DNA of 45,951 nucleotides from Chloroflexi bacterium 54-19 (lineage in GTDB: Bacteria > Chloroflexota > Chloroflexia > Chloroheliales > Chloroheliaceae): assembly GCA_001898225.1 (NCBI GenBank), contig MKTJ01000001.1:1-45951 (forward strand). The letters are read 5' to 3'. The notes under the pieces were generated by a model. The model was not told the origin of the DNA. It saw only the letters and a list, made by a program, of their open reading frames with translations, and ran no database searches. The number at the start of each line of letters is the position of its first letter. Within the stretch, counting starts at the first letter, position 1. A program made the position numbers and the translations under genes. Of this stretch, positions 16,496-25,245 are shown piece by piece.

Positions 16496-18409
16496 ATGGC
16501 TAAGATTTTGGGAATTGACCTCGGTACCACCAACTCCGCGATGGCGGTTATGGAAGGTGGCGAGCCGGTCGTTATCCCTAACGCTGAGGGCGCTCGGACA
16601 ACCCCTTCGGTCGTTGCAATTTCGAAGAGCGGTGAGCGTCTCGTAGGCCAGGTGGCGAAGCGCCAGGCAGTTACCAACCCTGAAAATACAATCTTTTCGA
16701 TTAAACGCTTCATGGGCCGCAAGTTCAATGATCCCTCGGTCCAGCGCGATATAAAACTGGTCCCCTACAAAATTTCCGCCCGTTCGAATGGTGACCTCGA
16801 AGTCAACCTGGGTGGTAAAACATACTCTCCGCCGGAAATCAGCGCGATGATCCTGGCGAAATTGAAGGCTGATGCGGAAGCTTACCTGGGTGAGAAGATT
16901 ACCCAGGCCGTTATCACGGTCCCGGCCTACTTCAACGACACCCAGCGCCAGGCGACCAAGGACGCCGGTGAAATCGCCGGTTTGCAGGTTCTGCGTATCA
17001 TCAACGAACCGACTGCCGCCGCTCTCGCCTACGGTGTGGACAAGAAGGGCGAGGAAGAGGAAGTCGCCGTTTATGACCTCGGTGGTGGTACTTATGATAT
17101 TTCCATCCTGGGCCTAGGCGAAGGCGTTTTCGAAGTAAAATCTACCAATGGCGATACCCACCTGGGTGGTGACGATTTCGACCAGAAGATTATCGACTGG
17201 CTGGCCGACGAATTCCGCAAGGAAAACGGCATCGACCTGCGCCAGGATAAGATGGCTTTGCAGCGTCTGAAGGAATCCGCCGAGAAAGCGAAAATCGAGC
17301 TTTCGACCACGCAGTCTACCGACGTGAACCTGCCGTTCATCTCGGCTGATGCCAGCGGCCCGAAACACTTGAACGTTAACCTCTCCCGCGCCAAGCTGGA
17401 GCAGTTGGTAGGCGACCTGATTGACCGGACCGTCCCGCCGATGAAATCGGCTCTCGACGATGCCAAGCTGACCCTTAGCAAGATTGACGAAATCCTGATG
17501 GTTGGTGGTATGACCCGTATGCCAGCCGTGGTTGAGAAGGTTAAATCTTTCTACGGCAAAGACCCGCACCGCGGTATCAACCCGGACGAAGTGGTGGCGA
17601 TTGGTGCCGCCGTCCAGGCCGGTGTACTGGGTGGCGAAGTCAAAGACATCCTGCTTCTCGACGTGACCCCGTTGACCCTGTCGGTGGAAACCCTGGGTGG
17701 CGTGGCGACCCCGCTCATCGAACGGAATACCACTATTCCGCACAAGAAGAGCGAAGTCTTCAGCACCGCCGCCGACGGCCAGAGCAGCGTAGAAATTCAC
17801 GTGGTCCAGGGCGAGCGCCCGATGGCTACCGAGAACAAGAGCCTGGGCCGGTTTATCCTCGACGGTATTCCGCCCGCGCCGCGTGGTGTGCCGAAAGTCG
17901 AAGTTACTTTCGATATTGACGCCAACGGTATCCTGAACGTTTCGGCCCGCGACCAGGCGACCGGACGCGAGCAGAAGATTACCATCACTGCTTCGAGCGG
18001 TCTGTCCAAGGACGAAATCGAGCGGATGAAGCGCGATGCCGAAATGCACGCCGCCGACGACCAGCGCAAGCGCGCCCTGATTGAGGCCCGTAACAACGGC
18101 GACAACGCCGCCTACCGCGCCGAGAAGACTCTGACCGACTTCGGGGCTCAAATCCCGGACCCGCTCAAGGAAGAAGTCAACGGCAAGATTGCGGCGGTCC
18201 GCTCGGCCTTGCAGGGTGAAGACCCCGACATCATCAACTCGGCGACCGATGCCCTCAACGCGGCGGTCCAGCAGGTTGGTTCGGCCATCTATGGCTCCCA
18301 GGGTGGCCCGCAGGGCGGACAGCCCGGTGGGGACCAGGGTGGGCAGCCCGGTGGCGAAGGCGGGCCTCGCCCGGACGGCACCGTGGAAGGCGAATACCGG
18401 GAAATGTAA
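16496..18409 (+). CDS. dnaK: Hsp70 chaperone DnaK
   Basis: Cytosolic ATP-dependent chaperone. The 637 residues carry all Hsp70 signatures: [12 protein letters not shown] near the N-terminus, the [12 protein letters not shown] phosphate loop at about 192, [10 protein letters not shown] at about 337, and the substrate-binding domain with [14 protein letters not shown] and the [15 protein letters not shown] stretch. The lid ends in a Gly/Gln/Pro-rich tail (about 600-625), then EGEYREM, the counterpart of the usual acidic EEVD-like bacterial end. GGAGGAATGAG is just upstream of the ATG. grpE and dnaJ are not next to it; it is a single-gene unit. The gene favours frequent, strongly used codons, fitting high expression. 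Confidence 0.97.
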   Translation: MAKILGIDLGTTNSAMAVMEGGEPVVIPNAEGARTTPSVVAISKSGERLVGQVAKRQAVTNPENTIFSIKRFMGRKFNDPSVQRDIKLVPYKISARSNGDLEVNLGGKTYSPPEISAMILAKLKADAEAYLGEKITQAVITVPAYFNDTQRQATKDAGEIAGLQVLRIINEPTAAALAYGVDKKGEEEEVAVYDLGGGTYDISILGLGEGVFEVKSTNGDTHLGGDDFDQKIIDWLADEFRKENGIDLRQDKMALQRLKESAEKAKIELSTTQSTDVNLPFISADASGPKHLNVNLSRAKLEQLVGDLIDRTVPPMKSALDDAKLTLSKIDEILMVGGMTRMPAVVEKVKSFYGKDPHRGINPDEVVAIGAAVQAGVLGGEVKDILLLDVTPLTLSVETLGGVATPLIERNTTIPHKKSEVFSTAADGQSSVEIHVVQGERPMATENKSLGRFILDGIPPAPRGVPKVEVTFDIDANGILNVSARDQATGREQKITITASSGLSKDEIERMKRDAEMHAADDQRKRALIEARNNGDNAAYRAEKTLTDFGAQIPDPLKEEVNGKIAAVRSALQGEDPDIINSATDALNAAVQQVGSAIYGSQGGPQGGQPGGDQGGQPGGEGGPRPDGTVEGEYREM

Positions 18410-18508
18410 TTTTCCCCGGTTAGCCGGACCTGAAATTGAACATGAGTCATCCCGAACTTTAAACTCAAAATTAAGCAGGGTAATTAACACAAAGAGAAAC
18501 CTTTGACC

Positions 18509-18685
18509 TTATCATTCCGAGCCGCAGCGAGGAATCTTGGGCACCCACTTGTGGGTACCGTTGGACAATATCTGGTCCGTTGGGTTATCTAAACTCAACT
18601 CCTTGCCTTTCAAAACAAGGTAGCTTGGGAGGCAGTAATATTCGCCATCGGCGCTGAGGTTCCTCGGCTGCGCTCGGAATGACAA
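18509..18685. repeat. Palindromic dispersed element after dnaK
   Basis: The left end (TTATCATTCCGAGCCGCAGC then GAGGAATC) and right end (GGTTCCTCGG then CTGCGCTCGGAATGACAATG) are inverted copies over about 25 bases. The interior holds CCGTTGGACAATATCTGGTCCGTTGG, matching the middle of the element at 4387-4492. It is longer (about 177 bases), perhaps from insertion into the central part. No open frame. This accounts for most of the 425-base gap 18410-18834; the remainder is a hairpin and a short copy of TGAGTCATCCCGAACTTT near 18441. Confidence 0.6.
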
Positions 18686-18746
18686 TGTGGAGGCTTTACC
18701 TGTTATGGGTAAGCTTTCTCAGGTGTAAAAGATATTTCAAAATGAA

Positions 18747-18795
18747 ATGAGTCATCCCAACTTCAAAATTCGGGATGACTCATGTTTTGTACCTT
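18747..18795. terminator. Hairpin terminator between dnaK and the convergent small gene
   Basis: A 12-bp perfect stem ATGAGTCATCCC (18747-18758) / GGGATGACTCAT (18772-18783) with a 13-base loop, followed by GTTTTGTACCTTTTTATT. Its stem is the same word (GAGTCATCCC) that occurs at 18441 and, as GAATCATCCC, near 45925, so the terminator may derive from a dispersed repeat. Confidence 0.7.
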
Positions 18796-18834
18796 TTTAT
18801 TGTGTTCTTTCCCTAAAGAACCGGGCTGGTAATT

Positions 18835-19083
18835 CTACCAGGAAGCACCGCTGGTAGGCGGTTTCGGGTCGGACGGGGTCGAAGGAGTGCCGGGCGTAAA
18901 CCCGCCCTGCCCGGACCGGGCCGACGAAGTGAAATAATTTAACCCCGCGGCGACAACCGCCGAAACAATCACCGGCCAGGTGATCGGTTGGCCGCTCATA
19001 AACAGCGAAACCACCGCCCCTATCACGGCTACTACCAGGCCAACCCCAATCGTTTCTATTCCAACCGGTATACCCTTAATCAT
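18835..19083 (-). CDS. Small two-helix membrane protein with Pro/Ser tail
   Basis: 82 residues. Hydrophobic helices are at about 6-29 (VGIETIGVGLVVAVIGAVVSLF) and 34-52 (ITWPVIVSAVVAAGLNYF), then a low-complexity tail rich in Gly, Pro, Ser and Thr. I chose the ATG at 19083 because AAAGGGG stands just upstream; a TTG one codon earlier is less likely. No family recognised. Size and topology resemble phage holins, but there is no lysis gene or phage context, so that reading is not made. Confidence 0.55.
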   Translation of the reverse strand: MIKGIPVGIETIGVGLVVAVIGAVVSLFMSGQPITWPVIVSAVVAAGLNYFTSSARSGQGGFTPGTPSTPSDPKPPTSGASW

Positions 19084-19245
19084 CAATTTCCCCTTTCTTA
19101 TCCACCTTGTTTCAACCTGTTACTCATAAACGAGTTTTCCTTTATTGGATAATACAAAAATTGTGCCACAAATTGACCTATTAGCAGTTATCCACATTTT
19201 TGGGCCGTTTGGAGTTAATTTGAGTAAAAGAAATAAATTAGGTCG

Positions 19246-19281
19246 TGCACACATTTGCATTTAAAATTGCACAAGTGTGCA
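19246..19281. promoter_or_regulatory. Twin palindromic operator-like sites before the inositol-phosphate synthase gene
   Basis: Two 14-base sites, TGCACACATTTGCA (19246-19259) and TGCACAAGTGTGCA (19268-19281). The second is a perfect dyad TGCACA-AG-TGTGCA; the first matches it with one arm mismatch. Their centres are 22 bases apart, about two helical turns, so two dimers would bind the same DNA face. They lie 41 bases before the -35 box of the rightward promoter and also upstream of the divergent small gene. The binding protein is unknown. Confidence 0.55.
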
Positions 19282-19321
19282 TTGGTTTTTTTTTGAATAT
19301 ATTCACTAATAATTGTCCTAT

Positions 19322-19349
19322 TTGACAAATGGTTTTTTTAAGGTAAAAT
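19322..19349 (+). promoter_or_regulatory. Strong promoter of inositol-3-phosphate synthase
   Basis: Consensus TTGACA (19322-19327), a 16-base spacer and TAAAAT (19344-19349). The transcript would have a leader of about 140 bases before the start codon. Confidence 0.7.
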
Positions 19350-19494
19350 TGCCTCATATGGGCCAGCGAAGTTGCTTCCCCAAAGTTAATATGAGAGTTC
19401 AATACACATTTACTAATGCTTTAAAACCCACCAGCCTTTATCTGCTCGGAACCGTCGGGGATAAGAAGTGGGTTTGAGAAAGGAGCATCCCAGG

Positions 19495-20619
19495 TTGTCT
19501 AACAAAAAAGTGCGGGTCGCGATTATTGGCGTAGGGAACTGCGCCTCGTCCCTGGTTCAGGGTGTGGAGTTCTACAAGAATGCTAAAGACACCGATACCG
19601 TGCCCGGCTTGATGCACGTGAACCTCGGCGGCTATCACATTTCGGATATTGAGTTTAGCGCGGCGTTTGACATCAACATCACCAAAGTTGGCAAAGACCT
19701 GAGCGAAGCTATCTGGGCCGAACCCAACAACACCATCAAGTTCTCGGACGTGCCTTTCCTGAACGTCCCGGTCCATCGTGGTATGACCCACGACGGCCTC
19801 GGCAAATACCTGAGCGAAATCATCACCAAGGCCCCTGGCCCGACGGCGAACATCGTCCAGGTCCTCAAAGACACCAAAACCGACGTGGTTATCAACTACC
19901 TGCCGGTCGGTAGCGAAATGGCGACCAAGTGGTATGTCGAGCAAATCCTCGAAGCCGGTTGCGCCCTCGTCAACTGCATCCCGGTCTTTATTGGCCGCGA
20001 AGAATACTGGCAGCGCCGCTTCCTGGAAAAAGGTCTCCCGGTTATCGGCGACGACATCAAGAGCCAGGTTGGCGCGACTATCACCCACCGGATGCTGACC
20101 CGCCTGTTCGAAGAACGCGGCGTGAAGCTGGAACGGACCTACCAGTTGAACTTCGGCGGCAACACCGACTTCTATAACATGCTGGACCGCAGCCGCCTGG
20201 AAAGCAAAAAGATTTCCAAGACCAACGCCGTTACCAGCCAGCTCGACAATTCGACCATTGACCCCAAAAACGTCCACGTTGGTCCGAGCGACTATGTGCC
20301 GTGGCTGGAAGACCGCAAATGGTGCCACATCCGCATGGAAGGCACGACCTTCGGCAACGTGCCGCTTATGGCCGAACTCAAGCTGGAAGTCTGGGACAGC
20401 CCGAACAGCGCCGGTGTCGTGATTGACGCCATTCGCTGCGCCAAGCTGGCCATGGACCGCGGCCTGGCCGGGACGATTGCCGGTCCTGCCGCCTACTTCA
20501 TGAAGAGCCCCCCCGTCCAGTACCACGATGATATTGCCCGGAAAATGGTCCAGGACTTCATTGATGGCAAGGACGAAACCCGCCTGCCCTTCACCGACAC
20601 CGTCGAAGCGACCGCCTAA
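19495..20619 (+). CDS. ino1: Inositol-3-phosphate synthase
   Basis: NAD-dependent cyclisation of glucose 6-phosphate to 1D-myo-inositol 3-phosphate, the first step toward phosphatidylinositol, di-myo-inositol phosphate or mycothiol-like compounds. The sequence is of the actinobacterial/archaeal type: Rossmann motif [16 protein letters not shown] at the N-terminus, [33 protein letters not shown] and [12 protein letters not shown], which carry the cofactor and substrate contacts. I chose the TTG at 19495 (374 residues) because AAAGGAG stands 9 bases upstream and the protein then starts like the family. A GTG at 19468 would add 9 residues with only a weak site. It is a single-gene unit with its own promoter and terminator. 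Confidence 0.92.
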   Translation: MSNKKVRVAIIGVGNCASSLVQGVEFYKNAKDTDTVPGLMHVNLGGYHISDIEFSAAFDINITKVGKDLSEAIWAEPNNTIKFSDVPFLNVPVHRGMTHDGLGKYLSEIITKAPGPTANIVQVLKDTKTDVVINYLPVGSEMATKWYVEQILEAGCALVNCIPVFIGREEYWQRRFLEKGLPVIGDDIKSQVGATITHRMLTRLFEERGVKLERTYQLNFGGNTDFYNMLDRSRLESKKISKTNAVTSQLDNSTIDPKNVHVGPSDYVPWLEDRKWCHIRMEGTTFGNVPLMAELKLEVWDSPNSAGVVIDAIRCAKLAMDRGLAGTIAGPAAYFMKSPPVQYHDDIARKMVQDFIDGKDETRLPFTDTVEATA

Positions 20620-20657
20620 TCCGGTCTGCCCGGACTAAACGGCGTCAATTCAAGAAT

Positions 20658-20712
20658 AAAAAACGCTCCCGGTTTTCTACAGTTTTGTAGGAGGGCCGGG
20701 AGCGTTTTTTTG
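20658..20712 (+). terminator. Terminator of the inositol-phosphate synthase gene
   Basis: The stem AAAAAACGCTCCCGG pairs with CCGGGAGCGTTTTTT across a 23-base loop that itself contains CTACAGTTTTGTAG, ending in a run of seven T. Confidence 0.85.
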
Positions 20713-20749
20713 TTTTCTGAAATCAAAAATTACGTGGCTAAACTGACAA

Positions 20750-20778
20750 TTGGGTCAGGGGTTATGTTACTATATATT
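20750..20778 (+). promoter_or_regulatory. Possible promoter of the Uma2 gene
   Basis: TTGGGT (20750-20755), a 17-base spacer and TATATT (20773-20778), about 40 bases before the ATG at 20820. Confidence 0.4.
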
Positions 20779-20819
20779 CTGAAAACTGCCACAAATGAGT
20801 TAAGAACTTGGGGTAGAAA

Positions 20820-21452
20820 ATGTCTGAATTAGCCGGGAAATTTTATACTTTAGCCGAATATTTTTCCCTGGAAGAAAAAAGTAACCAAAAAAGCGAATAT
20901 TACCAGGGCCAGATTTTTCAGATGGCCGGGGGTTCGGGCCGCCATAACCAGATTTCTAGCAACATCAACGCAATATTAAACGCCGGGCTGCTAGACCAAC
21001 CCTGTATCACTTATACCAGTGATATGCATATTCTAGTTAAGGAACACGATTTATATACCTATGCCGATGTTAGCGTGGCCTGCGGCGAGGTCAAGTTTGT
21101 ACCTAACCGGGAAGATACCATTCTTAATCCAATTTTGCTGGTAGAGGTGCTTTCAAAGTCCACTCGCAGCTATGACCGGGGCGACAAATTTGAATTTTAC
21201 CGCTCGATACCATCTCTGCAATATTACCTGGTGGTTGACCAGGACCGTTTCTTTATTGAATTTCACTGCAAACTGCTGGATAGCACCTGGCAGTTGGAAA
21301 CTCTCACTGACCCTGCACAAAATATCACGCTATCAGCCCTGGGTAATTTGAAGCTGCCCCTGGCCCGGATTTACAGTAAAGTTACTTTTCCAACTCGCCA
21401 ACCACGGAGGCTACGCCAGGAAAGTACACCTCACCCCAACCCGGCTGAATAA
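20820..21452 (+). CDS. Uma2-family PD-(D/E)XK nuclease-like protein
   Basis: 210 residues of the Uma2/DUF820 family, restriction-endonuclease fold proteins that are greatly expanded in Cyanobacteria and Chloroflexota and whose function is not settled. Family landmarks are the N-terminal YTLAEYFSLEEKSNQKSEYYQGQIFQM, the HN (R41-H42-N43) after it, D83 in TYADVSV, and E109 and K113 in LLVEVLSKSTRSYDRGDKFE, which form the putative metal site, then the YYLVVDQDR strand. The family C-terminus ends near residue 190; the last 20 residues are basic and polar. No toxin, antitoxin or transposase partner is adjacent. Confidence 0.85.
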   Translation: MSELAGKFYTLAEYFSLEEKSNQKSEYYQGQIFQMAGGSGRHNQISSNINAILNAGLLDQPCITYTSDMHILVKEHDLYTYADVSVACGEVKFVPNREDTILNPILLVEVLSKSTRSYDRGDKFEFYRSIPSLQYYLVVDQDRFFIEFHCKLLDSTWQLETLTDPAQNITLSALGNLKLPLARIYSKVTFPTRQPRRLRQESTPHPNPAE

Positions 21453-21494
21453 TAGCAGGTTCTGACAGAAGTAAGTAAACGAAAAGGAAGATAA

Positions 21495-22361
21495 ATGCCC
21501 CCGAAATTTACCCAGGGCGACTTCCCGCCCAATCCCCTGGAAAAACCTGGCTACGTCCTCGAATTTAACGACGAATTCGATGGGCCGGAGCTTTCGCTCG
21601 ACAAATGGATTCCCTTCTATCTGCCACAATGGAGTTCTCGCAAAAAATCGCGGCCCAACTACGAATTAAGGGATGGCAACCTGGTCTTGCAGATAACCGG
21701 AGAACAACAACCCTGGTGTCCTGAATATGACGGCGAAAACCGGGCCTCGGTCATTCAAAGCGGCCAGTTTTCGGGACCGCTCGGCAGCAAGACCGGGCAA
21801 CTTCGCTTTAGCGAGAAGTTGGTTGTGCGGGAAGAACAACCAAACGTCAAAAAATATACGCCTCAATACGGGTATATCGAAGTGAGAAACAAGGGGTTGG
21901 ATAGTGGCGGCAACCACGTCTCGTTGTGGATGTGCGGCTACGAGGATGAGCCCGAAAAGTCTGCCGAAATTTGCCTGTTCGAGATTGTCGGGTCGCGCAC
22001 TACCCCTACTTCTTCCCGTATAAACTACGGGGTCCACCGCTGGACCGACCCGGCTATCACCGAGGAATTTTACGAGGAAGTCTTCGAACTGGACGCCCGC
22101 GCCTATCACATTTTCGCGGTCGAATGGACCCCGACGCACCTCGATTTTTTCATAGACAACCAGAAGATTCGGACCATCCGGCAGTCCCCAGCCTACGAGA
22201 TGCAAATCTACCTGGGCATGTTCGAAGACCCCTCACAACAGGGCTGGAACGGCCCTTTTGACCCGTCCCGCCCCTATCCGAAAGAGTTTGTGGTTGATTA
22301 CGTACGGGTTTACCGGCCTGAGCAGGGTTATCCCAACCCCAGCAATTTACCACCCCAGTAA
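21495..22361 (+). CDS. GH16-like (concanavalin-type) glycoside hydrolase fold protein with altered catalytic motif
   Basis: 288 residues of the laminarinase-like beta-jelly-roll family: FNDEFDGPELSLDKW at 24-38, YGYIEVRNKGLDSGGNHVSLWM at about 125-146, then AEICLFEIVGS, and the late strand FAVEWTPTHLDFFIDNQKI and VVDYVRVYR. GH16 enzymes use E-x-D-x(1-2)-E; here it reads E158-I-C160-L-F-E163, so both glutamates are kept but the central aspartate is a cysteine. There is no signal peptide, unlike most GH16 enzymes, so it may act inside the cell or be a non-catalytic lectin-like protein. Its last 34 bases overlap the convergent feoB gene. Confidence 0.75.
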   Translation: MPPKFTQGDFPPNPLEKPGYVLEFNDEFDGPELSLDKWIPFYLPQWSSRKKSRPNYELRDGNLVLQITGEQQPWCPEYDGENRASVIQSGQFSGPLGSKTGQLRFSEKLVVREEQPNVKKYTPQYGYIEVRNKGLDSGGNHVSLWMCGYEDEPEKSAEICLFEIVGSRTTPTSSRINYGVHRWTDPAITEEFYEEVFELDARAYHIFAVEWTPTHLDFFIDNQKIRTIRQSPAYEMQIYLGMFEDPSQQGWNGPFDPSRPYPKEFVVDYVRVYRPEQGYPNPSNLPPQ

Positions 22362-24367
22362 AGCAGGGCTGTCATAAGAGTCCCGGTTGCCAGGCAAATC
22401 CCGACCGTCCGCCAGGCCCATTTTTTGCCAACCTCGGCGGTCAGGGCCATAACCGTACCCAGGCAGGGCGCGTACAGGGTCAGGAAGACCAGGAAGGCCA
22501 GGGCTTGCAGCGGTGACCAGACCATCCCCAGGACCTGGGCCACACCATCCTCACCGCCGCCATAGGCCACGCCCAGGTAAAGCAGGGATAGCTCTTTGGC
22601 CGGGGCCGCCACGATAAACCCGGCCAGGGCCTTACCACTAAGGCCAATTAGCCCGGCTAACGGGTCGAGCAGGTTGCCGAGTTGCATACCCCAGGTCGCG
22701 GTCTGGTCGGCTCCCGCCGGGAAGTTGAACATGACCCAGATAACCACCGCGAAAGGCGGGAAGAACAACAAAGCCCGTTTCATGGCGCTAATGGTGCGGG
22801 TTACGGTCGAGCGCAAGATGTTGTAAGCCGAGGGCATCCGATAGTCAGGCAGTTCCAGCACCAGGCCCGACTCCTTATTCTTAAAGACGGACTTTTTGAG
22901 GAGACGGGCTACCAGGGCCACCGCCACAAGGCTCAGCGTGAAGATAAAGAGCGTGACCAGGGTCGCCTGCCAGCCAAAGCCAAAGAAAATCGGCACAATC
23001 GCGGTTATGACGGCGATACGGGCCGAGCAGGGAATGAGCGGAGTCACCACGGCGGTAATGATGCGGTCCTGTTCGCCATCGACGATACGCGCCCCCATCA
23101 CACCGGGAATATTGCAGCCGTAACTAGCAAAGAGGGTCATAAAAGCTTTACCGGGCAGACCTAACCAGCGCATCAGGCGGTCCAGCACGAATGCGCCGCG
23201 CGCCAGGTAGCCGACATCTTCCAGCAAACCATAAATCAGGAAGAAGACCACCAGCACCGCGAATAGAAAGACAAAAATCTGCTGGATGCCGGTCAAAATC
23301 CCATCCACCAGGACACCCCTTAACCACCAGGGCGCACCAGATAGCATTTCGCGGGACCAGTCAATCCCGGCCTGGAAAACCCCATCAATAAATTCGCTGA
23401 CCGGCCCGGCCAGGTTATAGATGGCCCAGAGGGTGAAAGTGGCGAATAGAGCCAGGATAGGGAGCCCGAAAACGCGGTGGGTGGTGACGCGGTCTATCTT
23501 TTCGGAAAGGTTCACCCGGTTGGCTGGACGCTGCAAGACCTCATCCACAATCTGGCCTATTTCCTCAAACCTTTTCTCGGCTATCAAAATCTCATAGGAG
23601 TCTTCACTGGCGGCGGTCAGGGCGGCGGCTTTTTCCAGGGCCACGGTATTACCAGACGAGCGCAAATCCTCTATTATGGCCTGGTCGTTTTCGAGCAGTT
23701 TTACGGCCAGCCAGCGGGCAGGGTAAATTTTGTTTTGCAGGAAAGGCTCCAATTCGGCAATAGCCTGCTCGATAGCCGGGCCATAATTTAGCTGGCGGGG
23801 GGCCGGTTGGGCCGGGTTTTCGGCCAGGGTAAAGATAGTTTCGACCAGTTCGGGAACACCCTGCTTTTTCAGGGCGGCCATCGGCACAACCGGCACACCT
23901 AACCGTTCCGAGAGACGGTCACAATCAATAATGAAGCCGTTACGCCGGGCCTCGTCCATCAGGTTGAGGGCGATTACCGCCTGCCCGGTCAGTTCGAGGA
24001 CCTGTAAAACCAGGTAAAGGTTGCGCTCTAAATTGGTGGCGTCAACTACCAAACCAACCACGTCCGGCTTATCCTGGATAATAAAGTTGCGGGCAATCAC
24101 TTCCTCGGCGGAGACAGCGGTCAACCCGTAAGTGCCGGGCAAGTCTACCACCCGCGCTTTGCGCTGGCCCTGGCGCAACTCGCCTTCTTTTCTTTCGACC
24201 GTCTTGCCGGGCCAGTTGCCGGTGTGCTGGTTGAGGCCGGTCAGGGCGTTAAAGATTGTGCTTTTGCCGGTGTTGGGGTTACCGGCCAGACCTATACTTA
24301 ACAGTCCTTCTTTTTTGAGGACCGGGCCGGGTGTGGTATCGTGGCAGGCTATCATATTTGCAGTCAT
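22328..24367 (-). CDS. feoB: Ferrous iron transporter FeoB
   Basis: Inner-membrane Fe(II) uptake protein with an N-terminal GTPase. G1 is GNPNTGKS (29-36), with G2 in the following TGNWPGKTV stretch, G3 DLPG (75-78) and G4 NLMD near 136. A helical GDI-like region runs to about 270, then the membrane part with Gate motifs (ASYGCNIPGVMGARIV near 414 with a conserved cysteine, and VTPLIPCSARIAVITAIVPIF near 440). The 679 residues are somewhat shorter than E. coli FeoB (773) but complete. It starts 25 bases after feoA. The C-terminal codons overlap the GH16-like gene on the other strand by 34 bases. Confidence 0.96.
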   Translation of the reverse strand: MTANMIACHDTTPGPVLKKEGLLSIGLAGNPNTGKSTIFNALTGLNQHTGNWPGKTVERKEGELRQGQRKARVVDLPGTYGLTAVSAEEVIARNFIIQDKPDVVGLVVDATNLERNLYLVLQVLELTGQAVIALNLMDEARRNGFIIDCDRLSERLGVPVVPMAALKKQGVPELVETIFTLAENPAQPAPRQLNYGPAIEQAIAELEPFLQNKIYPARWLAVKLLENDQAIIEDLRSSGNTVALEKAAALTAASEDSYEILIAEKRFEEIGQIVDEVLQRPANRVNLSEKIDRVTTHRVFGLPILALFATFTLWAIYNLAGPVSEFIDGVFQAGIDWSREMLSGAPWWLRGVLVDGILTGIQQIFVFLFAVLVVFFLIYGLLEDVGYLARGAFVLDRLMRWLGLPGKAFMTLFASYGCNIPGVMGARIVDGEQDRIITAVVTPLIPCSARIAVITAIVPIFFGFGWQATLVTLFIFTLSLVAVALVARLLKKSVFKNKESGLVLELPDYRMPSAYNILRSTVTRTISAMKRALLFFPPFAVVIWVMFNFPAGADQTATWGMQLGNLLDPLAGLIGLSGKALAGFIVAAPAKELSLLYLGVAYGGGEDGVAQVLGMVWSPLQALAFLVFLTLYAPCLGTVMALTAEVGKKWAWRTVGICLATGTLMTALLYWGGKLLGLG

Positions 24368-24392
24368 TTGCTAACTCTTTCCGGTGGGACGG

Positions 24393-24650
24393 TTAGTTAT
24401 AAGGGACGGTTACCAGGACCAGGGCGGCCTCGGAGCTTCGCAGCGAAACCGCCGAGCCGCGCACCCGGAATTGAATCGGGTCGCCAAGCGGGGCGCGTTT
24501 GACCATCTTTATTTCACATTCGCGGGTGAAGCCCATCGCCAGCAACCGTTGCAGGAGCAGTCCGGTAGCCTTTAAGCCGACAATTTTAGCGTGAGTACCC
24601 GGCGTTATTTTATTAAGTGGAATTATTTCTGGATTAGGCGATTGGTTCAT
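24393..24650 (-). CDS. feoA: FeoA, small SH3-like iron transport accessory protein
   Basis: Cytosolic beta-barrel protein required for FeoB function. 85 residues with PLNKITPGTHAKIVGLKATG, then LLQRLLAMGFTRECEIKMV and the closing SLRSSEAALVLV, the standard FeoA order. I chose the ATG at 24650 because GAAGG stands 7 bases before it; a TTG at 24671 would add seven basic residues and overlap feoC. It lies between feoC and feoB, all on the minus strand. Confidence 0.92.
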   Translation of the reverse strand: MNQSPNPEIIPLNKITPGTHAKIVGLKATGLLLQRLLAMGFTRECEIKMVKRAPLGDPIQFRVRGSAVSLRSSEAALVLVTVPYN

Positions 24651-24667
24651 TTTATGCCTTCGCTCTT

Positions 24668-24937
24668 TCAATTTTTAGATGGTTGCTTGAGTGGCCGTTC
24701 AACTGCCAGGCTGTAAGCTTTCGCCTTAAAACCGCAAACCTGCCGGATAGCGCAACCGCCGCAACTCGGCGGGCAACTACCCTGCTCATTACCGCTTTCC
24801 TGCAAAGCTCCCTGCCGCACCCAGAAATCGAGCATTGAGCTCAACAGGCTCTCGCGGATATTGAGTTTGCGGCTTAACTCGGCCAGGCTGACCGCCCCGT
24901 TGGCCGCCTCGAATTCCTGTAAAACTTGCCTGAGCAT
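24668..24937 (-). CDS. feoC: FeoC-like winged-helix protein with cysteine cluster
   Basis: 89 residues. A winged helix (about 1-48, LRQVLQEFEAANGAVSLAEL then LSRKLNIRESLLSSMLDFWV) is followed by a cysteine loop C-x3-C-x2-C-x5-C (SCPPSCGGCAIRQVC), the FeoC pattern shown in enterobacteria to hold an oxygen-sensitive Fe-S cluster. FeoC binds FeoB and protects it from proteolysis. Here it comes first in the order C-A-B, not last as in E. coli. It is an iron- or oxygen-sensing accessory by family and position. Confidence 0.85.
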   Translation of the reverse strand: MLRQVLQEFEAANGAVSLAELSRKLNIRESLLSSMLDFWVRQGALQESGNEQGSCPPSCGGCAIRQVCGFKAKAYSLAVERPLKQPSKN

Positions 24938-25018
24938 ACCCGCCCGGCCTTTCTTCTCGTGTTAAATTTGAACGTTTCTTAGCTCTGAACCACGTTGTCC
25001 GGCTAGCTGATTCATTTC

Positions 25019-25060
25019 TTAGCTTGTGCTAATGGTATCAGTTAATACTGTCTAACTCAA
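25019..25060 (-). promoter_or_regulatory. feo promoter with overlapping palindrome, possible iron-repressor site
   Basis: On the minus strand TTGAGT (25060-25055), 17 bases, TACCAT (25037-25032), reading toward feoC. The palindrome TTAGC-TTGT-GCTAA (25019-25032) starts at the edge of the -10 and covers the start point. TTAG...CTAA arms recall DtxR/IdeR/MntR-type operators, though the match is partial. The rest of the 308-base divergent gap holds the gatB promoter described separately. Confidence 0.4.
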
Positions 25061-25099
25061 TCAAAATTTGGTAAAAATCCGTCAACATCAGGTTAAAAA

Positions 25100-25168
25100 T
25101 TGTGAAGTCAGGCACGATTTGGTATAATTATGTGACTATAGCGGCATTGTTTCGCTATAGTCACATAA
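25100..25168 (+). promoter_or_regulatory. gatB promoter with a perfect 16-bp inverted repeat at the start point
   Basis: TTGTGA (25100-25105), 17 bases, then consensus TATAAT (25123-25128). Immediately after comes TTATGTGACTATAGCG (25128-25143), a 9-base loop and its exact reverse complement (25153-25168). The expected start of RNA near 25135 lies inside the left arm, so the repeat is better placed as a DNA operator than as an RNA hairpin. A partial copy, GTCACTATAGAGCG, lies at about 25218-25231. No rightward gene precedes it that would need a terminator. Confidence 0.65.
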
Positions 25169-25245
25169 ATTTTGGGCTTGCTAATAAAAGCGGCGGCTCC
25201 AGAAGATAAACCGTCACGTCACTATAGAGCGTAAAGGATTTGGAT

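Noticed and set aside
18835..19083. Holin-like small membrane protein as a sign of prophage
   Set aside because: No lysis, capsid, integrase or other phage gene nearby; two hydrophobic helices alone are not diagnostic.
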